A DNA stretch of 64,000 nt from Ceratotherium simum simum (GCF_000283155.1 NW_004454178.1:2909888-2973887); one strand, 5' to 3'. Positions 51,827-63,660 are shown, counted from the stretch's first letter. A program made the numbers and translations. The notes: generated from the letters alone by a model not told the origin.

Positions 51827-52636
51827 TGTGGAGGATCAGACTTTGCCACCCCAAAATGTTTCTCTTTGGCTTGATTATTAGTATTATTATTTTTTTTTTT
51901 TTGAGGAAGATTGGCCCTGTGCTAACATCTGTTGCCAATCTTCCTCTTTTTCTTTTTTTCTCCCCAAAGCCCCAGTACATATTCGTGTATCATAGTTGTA
52001 GAGCTGTAGCTCTTCTATGTGGGATGCTGCCTCAGTAAGGCTTGATGAGCAGTGAGGAGGTCCACACCCAGGATCCAAACCACTGTACCCTGGGCCGCTG
52101 AAGCAGAATCGCAAACGTAACTGCTGCACCACTGGGCCTGCCCCTGGCTTGATTATTTTTGAGAACAAAAGACTCAGAAAGAAACTTTGACCTTCCACCT
52201 AACTGTCTAAAAGAATTTGAGATAGAAGGCCTGTTCCAGGAAGGAGCTATCATTATAGATAACTCTAATGTTAGACAGGGAGGAACCTAGTAAGGCTCAT
52301 TAATGAAAGTCCTCCCCACAGTCTACTGTCTTTCCAAGGCATGGTCAACATTTGTGCCAAACATCTGCTTTTCCATCTCCATGTAAATTGCCTTTCTCCC
52401 CTTTGAAGTCCCAAACCACTACCCCCAACATCTTCCTTTGTCTTTAGCTGAAGTTGGTATTTAAGGTTGTGGCTTCAGCCATTTTGGTGAGTTACACAGT
52501 TTTTCTGGGTTTTTCCTATGTTTACAAGCTATTAAATTCGTTCGATTTTTTTCTGTTATTCTGCCTTATGTCAATTTAATTCTTAGACCTACCAGAAGGA
52601 CCTAGAAGGTAGAGAAATAGTTCTTCCTCCCCTACA
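51827..52636 (+). mobile_element. Solo LTR with a nested ERE
   Basis: Starts TGTGGAGGATCAGAC and ends CTTCCTCCCCTACA, giving TG...CA termini with a perfect 4-bp TSD, CATT, at 51823-51826 and 52637-52640. The 3' part (TTCTGTTATTCTGCCTTATG, AATTCTTAGACCTACCAGAA) is typical of an endogenous-retrovirus LTR U5 region; ATTAAA near 52530 could be its polyadenylation signal. Removing the ERE and one TSD copy leaves about 532 bp. No internal viral genes. Antisense to ERBB4. Different family from the pair at 40.6 and 56.5 kb. Confidence 0.72.
51880..52144 (-). mobile_element. ERE SINE, long-type middle, inside LTR
   Basis: Antisense ERE with a poly-T, GAGGAAGATTGGCCCTGTGC, CCCCAAAGCCCCAGTACATA (the long-subfamily middle) and GGGCCTGCCCC at the head end. 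A perfect 13-bp TSD (TGGCTTGATTATT) lies at 51867-51879 and 52145-52157. ERBB4 sense orientation. Only one tail module is present. Confidence 0.92.
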
Positions 52637-52640
52637 CATT

Positions 52641-53639
52641 AAATTATTCCTAGAAACACTTTTGTTATCTTCATAGAAGCTCAGATTAAAAGCAACAGCT
52701 ACTCCCTTGTTGAGATTCTGGGACTGGAGGGATTGGCTGTTTTAACTGAGATTCTCGTGTCTAAAATGAGTCTCTTTCATACTTCATTCAACTTTTTACT
52801 CTCTGGTCTTGCCAAATAGCATGTGTAACTTACACATTAGCTTAAGAATATATCCTTTTGCTATGGGCACTCTGGACATCATTATATGTTAATGCTGAGA
52901 ATGCATATGTTCAACCCACTTTGAACAGAGCCACGCGTAAGTAGGTGACATATAATTTACCCATAATGAATTATCTGATGATAGTGATGGTGAAGATCCT
53001 ATGCGCCTTATCCCACATATCCCTTCCTCCTACCCAGACAAATAATGTAAATTATAGGAAAAAGAAGATGATAGCAAATTTCTCAACCCAAGACTTGTTG
53101 CTCTAACTTTTATGTCTGGAAGGGCTCATGGAACCAAAGGATTTTGAAAGAATTATAGTAGGTAAATACAAAATTCCCATATTGAAAAGCAACAAATTGT
53201 GGCTTGATTCTGGTCTCCTAAGTTTTCTGTTTTCTGGTATTTATAGTCACATTTTTTCAGGGACTCTTAAAACCTTTCTGTGAACAAATATCTTGAAACA
53301 TCTCAGTAGGAAATTCCACTGCAGATAACATGAGCTACAAGGCGTGCTGATTGCAAATAAAATTACAGGAAATAACTTAGTAACGGTAGGATTGCTTAAT
53401 GCCAAAAAAGACTCAATAACAGAGTAAAACGTCTGGGTAAAAGGTCAAGAGATATCAAAAAGTGTCAATTAATTTTTACAGTGTCTGATAAGGTCACGCG
53501 GTCATGTCAGTCATCCATTGTCCCTCTCCCTTCGGCCATCAGAAAGAATCTGAGTAGCACAAACTTTTTAACTATCTCAGAGCTTTTTATGAGAATAAAA
53601 ACAACTTTCAAACAGATGGACTTATCTAAGGCAAGTACA
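52641..53639. other. Unassigned intronic sequence
   Basis: No gene or clear repeat seen. Confidence 0.5.
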
Positions 53640-53875
53640 ATGGTAAGAAAGGTGGGCTCAACTTCCAGGCAGCGCTGGACTCAACACCTAGCCTTCACAC
53701 TTACTGGCTTTGTGGTCTTGATCAGATTGTTTACTCTCACTGAGCCTCAGTTCCTCTATCATTAAAACAAAGATAGCAATACCTCTATTATAAAGGTCTT
53801 ATAAGGATTAGAAGATACAGGAAAAATATCTGGCAAATAGTAAGTTAAATAGATGCTAGCTATTACAAATATTAT
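53640..53875 (+). mobile_element. MIR SINE, near complete
   Basis: Has AGCGCTGGACTCAACACCTA, CTGGCTTTGTGGTCTTGATC, TCACTGAGCCTCAGTTCCTC, GTCTTATAAGGATTAGAAG and ATCTGGCAAATAGTAAG in order. Confidence 0.88.
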
Positions 53876-53939
53876 CTCTAATAAGAGCCAAAGCAGATGA
53901 ACTGTCTGTGGACAATCTGAGTTGAAAATAAAATGAATT

Positions 53940-54150
53940 ATAACATCATTTCGTAAGAACCACGGCTTTTAATCTCTTTGTTATGCGACCTTGGGTATGT
54001 TTATATCTTGCCTCTTCAACTTGCAATTTATACCTAAATTACAGGATTGGTTCCTTATACTGTTTCTGTGTACGTTACAGCCCTTAGTACAGACCCTGGC
54101 CCTGAACAGACATTCAGTGATGGCTGTTGGATGGAGTGTAATTGAAAGGT
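53940..54150 (+). mobile_element. MIR-like fragment
   Basis: Has TATGCGACCTTGGGTATGTT and CTGGCCCTGAACAGACATTC. Heavily diverged. Confidence 0.4.
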
Positions 54151-56492
54151 TGAAAGCAATGCTTAAGGTCTTTTTAGATATTATTTTCCATGGAAAATGA
54201 TTTTATAAACTTTCTGCTGATAAAAAACATTATTTGAACAACACAATCACGACTTATGCCCAAGGACCAGAGTGGTAAACGGAAATCATCAGAACGTCCC
54301 AGCAAAGAGAATACCCTGACGCTGGGTCTGCCTCAGTAAGTTTAGTCCCAGAAATTCTGCCTATTTTGTCAGCCTAAGAGTGAATGCCAACCTAAAGACA
54401 TTTCTCAATGTGGTGTGCGCTTCTGCTGACTAGACCTGATTGATTTCCATTGTCAGTGTAAGCTTCTATAGCTGCTTTGTTCAAGGACCGAATACAACTG
54501 AAGATCATTAGAGCCTTAAATGCTGCGAAACTCTTCTAACCAAAGGGACAATTTGTTCTGCTCATGGCATTTTATGATGGAAATCAAAAGAAATGGAAAA
54601 ATGAAAGACATCTGAACAACTTTCCATACCATATTAGCAATAAACCTAGACAAAAAATTCATGGTTTGTTCTAAAGGACAGAAATTTATAACCACTTCTC
54701 TCATATACTATTTTAAGAAAAAATGTGAAAACTGCAGTTATAAACTTCCCAAGATCTTCAATGGATGTCATTCAATTGAAGATTAGAAGAGATTGTACTG
54801 CTTCATTGGGCTTTCCATTTAACTCTAGGTCATTCCAGAAAAATCAGTCTTATTTTTAACTCTCTATTTCATTTCATAACTCTTATAACAACTGTTTATT
54901 TTTTGTATTTGACACAATTCCCTTATTCTTTTATCTTAGTTGATTTTCTCTAATTTGGTCCTTAGTAGGAATAGTGAATAGTTCCTTAAATGTTTCTTCA
55001 TCTACCTTAAGATTTAAGTGATTGCAGTACCTCACGATTCCTGGATATTTAACCAGTGTTTAGAAACAATTTTATACACATTAAAAGCAATTATAGATTC
55101 TTGGCTAAGTGTGTAAAACTGTTTCCTAGATGTTTTTCCTATTCAAATTATGCATCAAATCCATGTTTATTAGTTATTTTTCTTTAATATAAGCATCCCT
55201 TTGAAAATGTTTACTTTTGTCAAAACCTCTGTAACAAGTCAAAATAGTTCTGAATTCTTAACTTCTACCCCAGTGTCTTATGCACTCATACCCAATTAGG
55301 TACCATCCATAAATAATACAAATATATTCCATCAGTCAAGACATCAACGAATATAATAGTGATTACTTATGGTCAGCAGATTTGAAATTAAATAAATTTG
55401 TAGTATCATAGAGAAGAGCAGGGAGCGGAGAACTTTGTGGGGGGTGGGGAGTCCCCTCCACTGGTAATGACTGTAGAATTTATGTGTTCTCTGACAGTGA
55501 CAAATGCAGTAGCAAATTGTAACCTCTCTATCAGTAAGACTTTCCATTAAGTTTCTCTAGACAATTAATTTCTGTTCCTTCCCCTACATCAAGTCCGGGA
55601 ATATTCAAAGCAGAGAACACTCTTAACCATGACATAATATTAAGAAATTTACCAGAAAAAAATTAATAAGCTTATAGCAAATATTACGTATTCCTGCTTC
55701 ATGTAGAGATAGAATTTGACTGACTATAAACCTCATTCATAATCAGAAACCTCCAAATGTGATGGTGTATTTGGCTCGGGAATCTTGCTTTCAGTTTTCC
55801 CACTTTCCTTAAAATTCCAATGATTATGCCACCTTGGCAAGCAGGGACTCAAAGTCTGATCTAATTAGATTTGGAAAAATAGAGTAATGTGAAATGTCCT
55901 GTACCTAACTGTGGTAGTGTTGAATTCATGCTTATTATACACACCACGAAATAACACTCAAGGGGTGGAGGATATGATTCAATCCTTCCCAGCAAAACTG
56001 CTGAATCTCAGCCACTACCAGTCAGTCTCTCAGATGCTAGTGCTGCTGCAGTCTCTACTTCCTAAGAATCTACAGGCCATTCACTCACCACTGGCCAGTT
56101 AGCCAGCTCTTAACTCACGACTTTCTAGCAGTGAATATCTTAGTTCCACTGAAAAGAGGACTACTTAGCTCACCTCTCTCAAAGTCATCATTTTTTTTCT
56201 CTTTCTCCTGTGTCTTTCTGAGCTGGTCAGAGAGTTCTAAATTGTCCCCCTTCAGGTCTACATTCCCAACTGGTCCTTCATCGCCTGACATCACCTTGAC
56301 TATATCCCTGTATCATAGACTGGTTACACTAGAGGTAGGGTTACACAAATTAAATTGGAAGTTTTGGTAGATCTGTTTACATCATCACACACAAATCTCA
56401 ATTTTAAGTATCTATATTTCAAAAAGATCAGTACGGTTAAAAAGTCCATCATCTCTAATTAAAAAATATAATTTTTACATGTGTTTATACAG
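54151..56492. other. Unassigned intronic sequence
   Basis: About 2.3 kb with no gene or confident repeat. Frames at 55911-56370 carry no motif. Confidence 0.5.
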
Positions 56493-56496
56493 GTAA

Positions 56497-57010
56497 TGTC
56501 ATCAACTAATGGCCCCTAGGAACTCAAGAGAAGTTTCAGACGCATTCGACTGTTTCTCTAATTTGTTTTTTTTTTTTTCTTTTTTGTTTTGTTAAGAGAG
56601 GCAACCACCAACCACCCTGAACCAGTGCAAACCCCACCACAAGGAGGAGGCCTGCACAGATGGGCTGAACGGTGCCCAAGAGATGACTTTTGCCTCATTT
56701 TTTAATGCTAAGCCCTCCACCCCGAGAGGAGCTTAGGCCTTATTACCACAACGTGCATGCGATGTATGTGGAAGCGTATTTTCCAGCTGCGCCTTCACAA
56801 GCCAACACCCACCTCTCCCTTTGGAATATTCATTCCTCTTCCAAAACAAAAGGCCCCTGCTGCCCTGTGCTCTGGGAGCCACAACTTTGGAAATGATTCC
56901 GCGCGGCCTCCTATTTGCTGCAAACAAACTCTACTTTGTGTGACAACTACTTCTGGTGGAGAGTCTGATTTTAACTTGCCAGGAAGTGAACCCACTTTGG
57001 TTCAGCAACA
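56497..57010 (+). mobile_element. Solo LTR of an endogenous retrovirus (copy B)
   Basis: A 514-bp element from TGTCATCAAC to TTCAGCAACA, flanked by GTAA (56493-56496) and GTAG (57011-57014), an aged 4-bp TSD. Same family and orientation as 40619-41072, but about 60 bp longer, mostly through a block near 56690-56755 that copy A lacks. The open frames on both strands are by-products. No internal viral genes. Antisense to ERBB4. Confidence 0.82.
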
Positions 57011-57311
57011 GTAGGATTACATTTTTAAACCTGAATTCCAAATTGACATTTTAACACTCTTTATAACTATTTAAAACATAATATTGAATTCATTTTCCCA
57101 TCAGATATACGCATTAAGCTCCAGTGGTTTGGGGAATCGAATTTTAGCTGAAATTAGATACACTGCATAAATGCAAAGCAGTGAGAATATTTGGAGACCT
57201 TTGAATTAAACTTTGATTAATTATAGATAGGACTGAAATCAAAAGGGAATTATTAGTTGTTAGCACTTTCATATAACTGAGGCTACACATGAATCAAAGC
57301 ATTATAATTTT

Positions 57312-57500
57312 GGGCCAGCCGGGTGGCATAGTGGTTGGGTTCGTGTGCTCTGCTTTGGCGGCCTGGGGTTCGCGGGTTCGGATCCTGGGCATGCACCTAC
57401 CCACCACTCATCAAGCCATGCCGTGGCGGCAACCCATATACAAAGCAGAGGAAGATTGGCACAGATGTTAGCGCAGGGCCAATCTTCCTCACACACAAAA
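57312..57500 (+). mobile_element. ERE SINE, short subfamily
   Basis: The head GGGCCAGCCGGGTGGC is followed by GGTTCGCGGGTTCGGATCCT, TCAAGCCATGCCGTGGCGGC and GTTAGCGCAGGGCCAATC, with a short ACACAC/A tail. A 16-bp TSD with one mismatch (AAAGCATTRTAATTTT) lies at 57296-57311 and 57501-57516. Antisense to ERBB4. It keeps several CpGs, suggesting a fairly young copy. Confidence 0.93.
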
Positions 57501-57589
57501 AAAGCATTGTAATTTTTATTCACACTGTATATATAATGAGTATTTTCCTCCACAGAGAACCAAATGGGCTAGGATAATACAGCCCAATG

Positions 57590-57780
57590 ATTGAATTTGG
57601 GTGCCACAGTTGAACAGGTCTTAGTTTGACTCTTGTCTCCATTACGTATGGACCTTGTACAAGTTATTTAAACTTAATTTCTCTTCTGAAAACCAGGACA
57701 AATTTCTGCTAAATGCTTAAAAGTTAAAGATCTTCAAAAGATGATCAATTTCATGATATGATTATTGTTAGTGCAATTAT
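57590..57780 (+). mobile_element. MIR SINE
   Basis: Has GAATTTGGGTGCCACAG, TTGACTCTTGTCTCCATTAC, ATGGACCTTGTACAAGTTAT and CTCTTCTGAAAACCAGGAC, in MIR order. Confidence 0.65.
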
Positions 57781-57923
57781 GCAAATATTTGAAATTATTT
57801 TATGTAGTTTAGAAATGGTAAATAATATGCAAGCTAACATATATTTCATATTAAAATTGATTAATTAAACAATTGGTGCTATGTAGTGCACAAAGGTGCA
57901 CACTCCAGTCAGACCACATTTTC

Positions 57924-58301
57924 TGGGCTAATTTTGCCCCCTGAAAATTCATATGTTGAAGTCCCAACTCCCAGTATCTTAGAAAGTGGCTGTATTGTGA
58001 GTAAGGTCTTTAAAAAGGTAATTAAGTTAAAATGAGGTCATCAGGGTGGCCTAATCCAATATGATTGGTGTCTTTAAAAGAAGAGAAAATTAAGACACAG
58101 ACTCACATAAAGGGAAGATGATGTGAAGAGACATAAGGGGAAGACAGTCATCTACAAGCCAAAGAGAAAGGCCTCAGAAGAAACCAACCCTGCTGACACC
58201 ATAATCTCAGACTTCTAGCCTCCAGAATTGAGAAAATACATTTCTGTTTAAGCTACCAGGTTTGTTGTACTTTGTTATGGCAGCCTTGGCAAACTAATAA
58301 C
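57924..58301 (+). mobile_element. MaLR/MLT1-like LTR
   Basis: Near-complete LTR text in order: TGAAAATTCATATGTTGAAG, AAATGAGGTCATCAGGGTGG, GCCTCAGAAGAAACCAACCC, TTCTAGCCTCCAGAATTGAG and TTTGTTATGGCAGCCTTGGC, ending AAACTAATAA. No internal genes. The subfamily is not determined. Confidence 0.7.
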
Positions 58302-58500
58302 CTGCCTGAGTTCACATTCTAGCATTTAGTAGTTTCATGTTGGCTGAATTATTTACCTTGCTATGCCTTAGTTTCTTCATTTGTAAAATGGGGATATTAA
58401 GTTCCCAAATTCCTAGGATTATTTTGAGAAGCAAATCCGGGTAAGTCACCTAAGAAAAAGTCTGGCTTATAGCAGGCTCTCGGGATTAGTTGTCATTCTT
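58302..58500 (+). mobile_element. MIR SINE
   Basis: Has TATTTACCTTGCTATGCC, TTAGTTTCTTCATTTGTAAA, ATGGGGATATTAAGTTCCC and TCTGGCTTATAGCAGGCTCT. Confidence 0.75.
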
Positions 58501-59224
58501 TTTCTGAATCCAGAATCTTATTCTTCTTCAGTACACAGCCTCTGTTGCACAGCGTATATAAAATTGAGTTTCTCTATTGCTAAAGGAATAACTACACATT
58601 ACCAAAGTTTAGATCAGAAAACTGCTTGACACCATTTCAATCTACAATCAAGAGTGACAGTTTCATGTCTGAGGTCTCTTATAAATGTGATTTTTCCTCT
58701 CTCAACATTTAAGGGAGGAAAACGGGCCTTCGTGAAATGAAATATGACAAGAACTGTCTCTTTTGAAAAGCATAAGGGAAATGGCCTTTGAGGATTCAGA
58801 AGTTAGAGGTGACTGCTTTTGTGACTAGTGTGTTGTTATTTTTAAATGAAAAGGGTGAGCAATTTCAGAAATAAGAGAGACAAAGTATCAGGCTTAGATT
58901 TGACAAGACTGCCAAAGTATACTGTACTATCTGTCTAAATATCTGGCAGCAAAACAGGGAAAAAAAGACTTATAAAGAATAAATATTTGAGTCTATTTGA
59001 GACAAATATTTGAGACAACAAGGTCTTATATTACTTATGTGTTCTTCATATTCAATTCAAACAAATGCAGCAGATATTCTATGGGCATCTGTGAGTACAT
59101 CCAGGACCACGGACAATAACGTAAATTGAGATCAGGGGTTTGGAGACTGGAAATGAAAATGCTTTCCATATTTAAGTATCTTTATGCAGCTCATAGCTTT
59201 CTAAGTGGCTACTTACTATTCTTA
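58501..59224. other. Unassigned intronic sequence
   Basis: No gene or clear repeat seen. Confidence 0.5.
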
Positions 59225-59400
59225 ATAATTACATTAACTCATATTTATTTAGCGTTTTCTGCATGTCAGGCATCTTTATGTGTCTTATATCATTTACTGG
59301 CCCAATCAACTCTTGAGTTAAGTACTATTTTAGACATAAAGAAACTAAAGTTCCTATTTTATAGATAAAGAAATTAAAGTTAAATAACTTGCCTCAAGTC
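59225..59400 (-). mobile_element. MIR SINE, antisense
   Basis: Has CTGCATGTCAGGCATCTTTA, TTATAGATAAAGAAATTAAA and AACTTGCCTCAAGTCACATA, reverse MIR order. Confidence 0.75.
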
Positions 59401-59930
59401 ACATAGACAAAAAAAAGCAAAGGAGGAAATATTAAGAAAAAAAATCTGTCTTATTCCAAAGCACGAAATCCCAATCATTTTGAGATATTTCTTTCCAAAA
59501 TTGGTGACAATTACTCCCTGTTGAAAGTAATATCCATTGCAACATGGTCTAAAATTGTGACTTAAGAATAACGTATTCTTTTCAAGGTTTCTCTATAACA
59601 AAAAACATTAAGTCAGAACACCTCTCAAAGATAACTGTGGCATGATTCTGATATTTTTAAATTCAAAACATGTTAAAAGGTACAAAAAAACCCCTAAAAT
59701 TTAAAATAGCATTCTTGTAGGTGCCAAGAAACTAGAGGTCTTTTTAAATGAATATGTAGAATCACATGAGATACTGTACATGAATGCACAAAGTAAATAG
59801 GAGACAGCAATCCTACTGCAAAAGGGTTGAGTACCACGACCAGGCCCACCAGGAGTGGAGGTAGAAAAAGCAAGTTCTTTGAATTTGGAGAGCTGCTTCT
59901 TAGCTGTATGACCTATGTCATAGTACTTGG
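59401..59930. other. Unassigned intronic sequence
   Basis: No gene or clear repeat seen. Confidence 0.5.
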
Positions 59931-59948
59931 CTGAAAATGGGCTTTCTT

Positions 59949-60254
59949 TCTTTTTTTTATTTTTTTTGTGAGGAAGATCAGCCCTGAGCTAACATCAATG
60001 CTAATCCTCCTCTTTTCGCTGAGGAAGACCGGCTCTGAGCTAACATCTACTGCCAATCCTCCTCCTTTTTTGTTTTTTCCCCAAAGCCCCAGTAGATAGT
60101 TGTATGTCATAGCTGCACATCCTTCTAGTTGCTGTATATGGGACGCGGCCTCAGCATGGCCGGAGAAGTGGTGCGTCGGTGCGCGCTCGGGATCCGAACC
60201 CGGTCCGCTAGTAGCAGAGCGCACACACTTAACCGCTAAGCCCTGGGGCTGGCT
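59949..60254 (-). mobile_element. ERE SINE, long subfamily
   Basis: Antisense ERE with a poly-T end, two GAGGAAGAYCRGC tail modules (near 59970 and 60021), the long-subfamily middle CCCCAAAGCCCCAGTAGATA, GGATCCGAACCCGGTCCGC and the head GCCCTGGGGCTGGC. A perfect 18-bp TSD (CTGAAAATGGGCTTTCTT) lies at 59931-59948 and 60255-60272. Many CpGs persist. The 121-codon frame over it is not a gene. ERBB4 sense orientation. Confidence 0.95.
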
Positions 60255-60437
60255 CTGAAAATGGGCTTTCTTAATCAAATTTTTGAAAGAGAAAATTAAA
60301 GACTGTTACTTTTGCTTAATCTAGAAACTAAACAAATTAATATCGAAAAGCAAGTGTCACAGAGTAGATACTTAATAAATAAGCACTTGACATCCTTTCC
60401 TCAAAAAAGTCTTTAAGTCTCTGTGCTTTCTTCTTTA

Positions 60438-60529
60438 TCCACCCACCCATCCATCCATCCATCCATCCACCCACCCACCCATCCATCCACCCACCCACCC
60501 ACCCATCCACCCATCCATCCATCCATCCA
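60438..60529. repeat. (CCAT)n/(CCAC)n microsatellite
   Basis: About 23 tetranucleotide units, mixing ATCC and ACCC in blocks. It directly abuts the 3' end of an antisense L2. The Met-Asp-Gly-Trp-type repeat frame on the minus strand is translated microsatellite. Confidence 0.95.
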
Positions 60530-60690
60530 ATTATTTATTCCACAAATGTTCATTATCCACCTACTCTGTGAGAAGCACTGTTCTAGGTGCTGGAGACACA
60601 GTGGGTCACAAAACAGACATGGTTCCCACTTTCATGGTGGTTACTTTCTTCATCACTTCGAATCTTAGTCTAATGACAAGATGGGCAGTA
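60530..60690 (-). mobile_element. L2 LINE 3' end, antisense
   Basis: Has TTATTCCACAAATGTTCATT, AGCACTGTTCTAGGTGCTGG, AGACACAGTGGGTCACAAAA and CAGACATGGTTCCCACTTTC, the reverse complement of the L2 terminus. Confidence 0.8.
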
Positions 60691-61379
60691 AGAACAAAAA
60701 AGGCTCAGCTAAGAAAGATATACAGTGACTTGAAAGCTAACTCATATTTTTGTTTCTTTAAGAATAAATTGGTTATTTTAGAATCTCTTGCCTTAAACAT
60801 ATCTCCATCTTGCAAAAAGTTATCCCATATTCTGTCACCCTTTGCCCCCTTCCATTTCTGAGAAAGAATTTGCATTTTTCTTTTGACCTGATCTTACCAA
60901 GAGATGCACTTGTGTTTGTGTGCATGTGTGTTTTCAGCAGCCTCAAATAAACAACTTTACCATCAAACATTTCGCACCCTTTTGTCCCTTTACAGAAATT
61001 TTACAGTAAAGAAATCGCTAAAACGTCTTCTAAGATAGCATATATATTACTTACTAGGTACAAAGTATATTGATTTTAAAATATATTTAAATGTCATGAT
61101 TTTTGCCTATTTTGGTTTCATTCAGTCAATAAACTGTATTTATAGTGTGTTAGAAGCTCTGCTTTGTTCTGTGGTTAGTAAGCTCCCACGGACCTAGCAC
61201 CTGGTTTGTGGTTTTAAAATACACTTTTCTGAAATACACTTCAAAATACATTTTCTTTTCAAATTTCTTGGAGAAACTTCAGATTTTGGGTTTGGGGCAA
61301 GAAATGTAAAAGATGAGCCTGAAATATCTCATTATACCAGACAGCAAGAACACTATCACAAATTACTATGGTCAGGTCA
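60691..61379. other. Unassigned intronic sequence
   Basis: No gene or clear repeat seen. Confidence 0.5.
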
Positions 61380-61872
61380 AAAGGGCTCAAGAACCAATTG
61401 GAAGAGACCCTTCTTGGTCAACAATGGGGCAATTAAAATTTCAAAAATGATAATAATTATACATATTGAGTCCCATCAAATATATTTAAATCTATGAGTT
61501 AATAATAATATTAAATGAAATTAGTCACTTTTGGACAATAATATAGAACCACTTCTTTTTCTTAAAAATCAGTAAATAAAAGAAAATAAATCAAACATTT
61601 ATCCTTTTTCTTCTCTATGAGCTATATCGCTGGGTAACCAAATAACAGATTAAAGGAAGCATATTTTTATAAAGTATTCCAACTAATAAATAGGAAAAAA
61701 GTGAAAATGAGTAGTGATCAACTGGTTTATTAATTGTAACAAATTTACCATACTGGTGTAAGTTGTTAATAATAGAGAAAACTGAATGTGAGCTATATGG
61801 GAACTCTGTAATTTCTTCATAATTTCCCTGTACATCTAAAGCTTTTCAAAAAATAAAATTTATTTTAAAAAT
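61380..61872 (+). mobile_element. Old L1 LINE 3' end
   Basis: The 3'-UTR-like text GTAACAAATTTACCATACTG, TTGTTAATAATAGAGAAAAC and CTAAAGCTTTTCAAAAAATA ends in an A-rich AAAATTTATTTTAAAAAT. The left boundary is uncertain. Confidence 0.6.
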
Positions 61873-62380
61873 CATAGCAATATCACTTTGAAATTCCTTA
61901 TGAATTAAGGGTTCTAGGTCATGGCTGGGCATTGCAAATGATGTCACGATAATAGAGAGGATTTATGGGAGACCATTCTCCATGGCGCTCCCCCATGGCT
62001 TGTATCAGCTCTTGTTCTGGACTATGTTTTCAAGGATGTGTGTATAGCAGACAGCATTGGAATATAACGATAGTTTCTCCCTCCAGGGCAGGGGGCAAAT
62101 TTGCTAGCACCCTCTTTAGAAGATTGAGATTTCCTAAACTTGAAGTTCTTCAACTGTGACAAAAATCCGTTCTGTGTACAGTATCTACTTGTGCCCACTT
62201 CCCAGTCTCCCCCATGGGAGTTGCTCGGGAAACAATGGAAACGTAAAGCTCTTGCTGAATTCTGTGCCACAGAGTCTCATGTGTTCTGCCAACACAAGTG
62301 CCAGGCTAAGCTATTAGCTTGCAAACAGGCGAAAATCTCAGATTCATGACAGTTCTCAACAACAACCAGTCATTATGCAC
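61873..62380. other. Unassigned, GC-richer intronic stretch
   Basis: No gene recognised. Frames of 64-82 codons overlap on both strands at 61965-62349. It could be an old LTR or L1 3'-UTR segment, but I cannot name it. Confidence 0.4.
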
Positions 62381-62945
62381 CTCTGGCTGAACAAATATAC
62401 CACCACCTCTGTCTTCAGCAAAGGGACTGAACATAAATGTGATCAAGTCTCTGGATCCAACTGCCAATTTGGAGGAACTACAGAAGACAGAGGAACATGT
62501 TCATCTCTATCATAAGTAAGCAATCAACGAAACCCAGGCTCTGGAAAACTCTACAGAAAAATGTCCCAGGCTTGACTGGATATTATAAAGGGGAAGGGAG
62601 GGAGGAGGAAACTGTAATTAAAAATCTTAAAATAAATTTAAAAAATCTTTTTACAAAACTAAACTATAATGTCTAGGGATGCACACTTGGGTGATTATAA
62701 AACTATAAAGATACACAAGAGAGTAATTTCTTTAAAAGTAAGAATAGTGGTTACTTTTGTAGAGAGAAAGGTTTGAGATTGGGAGGGGCACATAGTTGAG
62801 TTTCTGGGGCTGGTTAGCAAAGTTCTATTCCTTGATGTAGACTGATAGTTACAAGAGTGTGTGCCTTTTAAAAACTCCTTGAGTATTTGTCTCGTGACAT
62901 TTTCAGTATTTGTGTTATATTTGCAAGATAAAGGTTACAAAAAGA
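62381..62945 (+). mobile_element. Old L1 LINE 3' region
   Basis: Has GGCTCTGGAAAACTCTACAG, AATGTCCCAGGCTTGACTGG and GTTCTATTCCTTGATGTAGA, then TTACAAGAGTGTGTGCC and TTTGCAAGATAAAGG, resembling the end of an ancient L1M-type element. Two overlapping fragments are possible. Boundaries are approximate. Confidence 0.5.
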
Positions 62946-63154
62946 AATCATTAGGTGCAAAAACAAGGAAGCACATAGAGGTGTCCCTTTATGTCTCCAC
63001 ATCTTGCCACTTGATATCTGAAATTTAGGAATCAAACAATTTCAGATTAGATGATCTTCCTTGCTATCCAATCCTCTCTATTCAAACTCAGGAACTGACT
63101 ATGTTAGAAAGGCACCCTTGTGCAAGCTAGGAAGAGAGGGTAATATGTCTAACG

Positions 63155-63660
63155 GCAAAGTGCCTCGAGAGAGCCAGGTGGGTTCTAAGCTTTAAAAGCC
63201 CTGAATGGAAAGTGAGGCTAGGAAGATAGGGGACCCAACTAGAAAAACGTAATGTAGAAATTCAAATTTTTATCTTTCAGGCAATGGGGATTTAATGGCT
63301 CTGTACACAGGGAAATTAGGCTGTGACTTGTTTTGTAGAATTATCCACCTGGTTGCAGTGTACAATGGGGTAGGAGGATGGGAGGCTGATAGAAAGACAA
63401 AGGCTAGGAAATTCTTGCCAGGCAAGAGATGATGATGGCAGTGAATACAGAATAGCCAGGACTGAGATTCAAGCCATCTTTTTGAGGTGGAATAACAAGT
63501 ACTTTAGTAATTTACTGGACATGGGAATTAAGGAAGAGAAAGAAGCAGGAAATGATTGCAGTTTTTAGCTTGGGAGACTAGAAAGGTGGGGCTGTCTTTA
63601 ACTGGGATAAAGCACAACTTTGTGGAGAGGATTTTCCCAAATATGATATGAACTTTTGGT
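63155..63660 (-). mobile_element. L2 LINE fragment, antisense
   Basis: Text in antisense L2 order: AAAAGCCCTGAATGGAAAGT, TAGGCTGTGACTTGTTTTG, GGCAAGAGATGATGATGGCA and GATTGCAGTTTTTAGCTTGG. Decayed. Confidence 0.6.

Noticed and set aside
56733..57014. Several overlapping 60-85 codon frames
   Set aside because: They fall within a solo LTR on both strands, with no viral gene content.
59913..60278. 121-codon minus-strand frame
   Set aside because: It lies inside an ERE SINE with a perfect TSD.
60337..60522. Repeat-protein-like frame of Met-Asp-Gly-Trp units
   Set aside because: It is the translation of the (CCAT/CCAC)n microsatellite.
60438..60529. CRISPR-like or other spaced repeat array
   Set aside because: It is a contiguous tetranucleotide microsatellite without unique spacers, in a mammalian genome.
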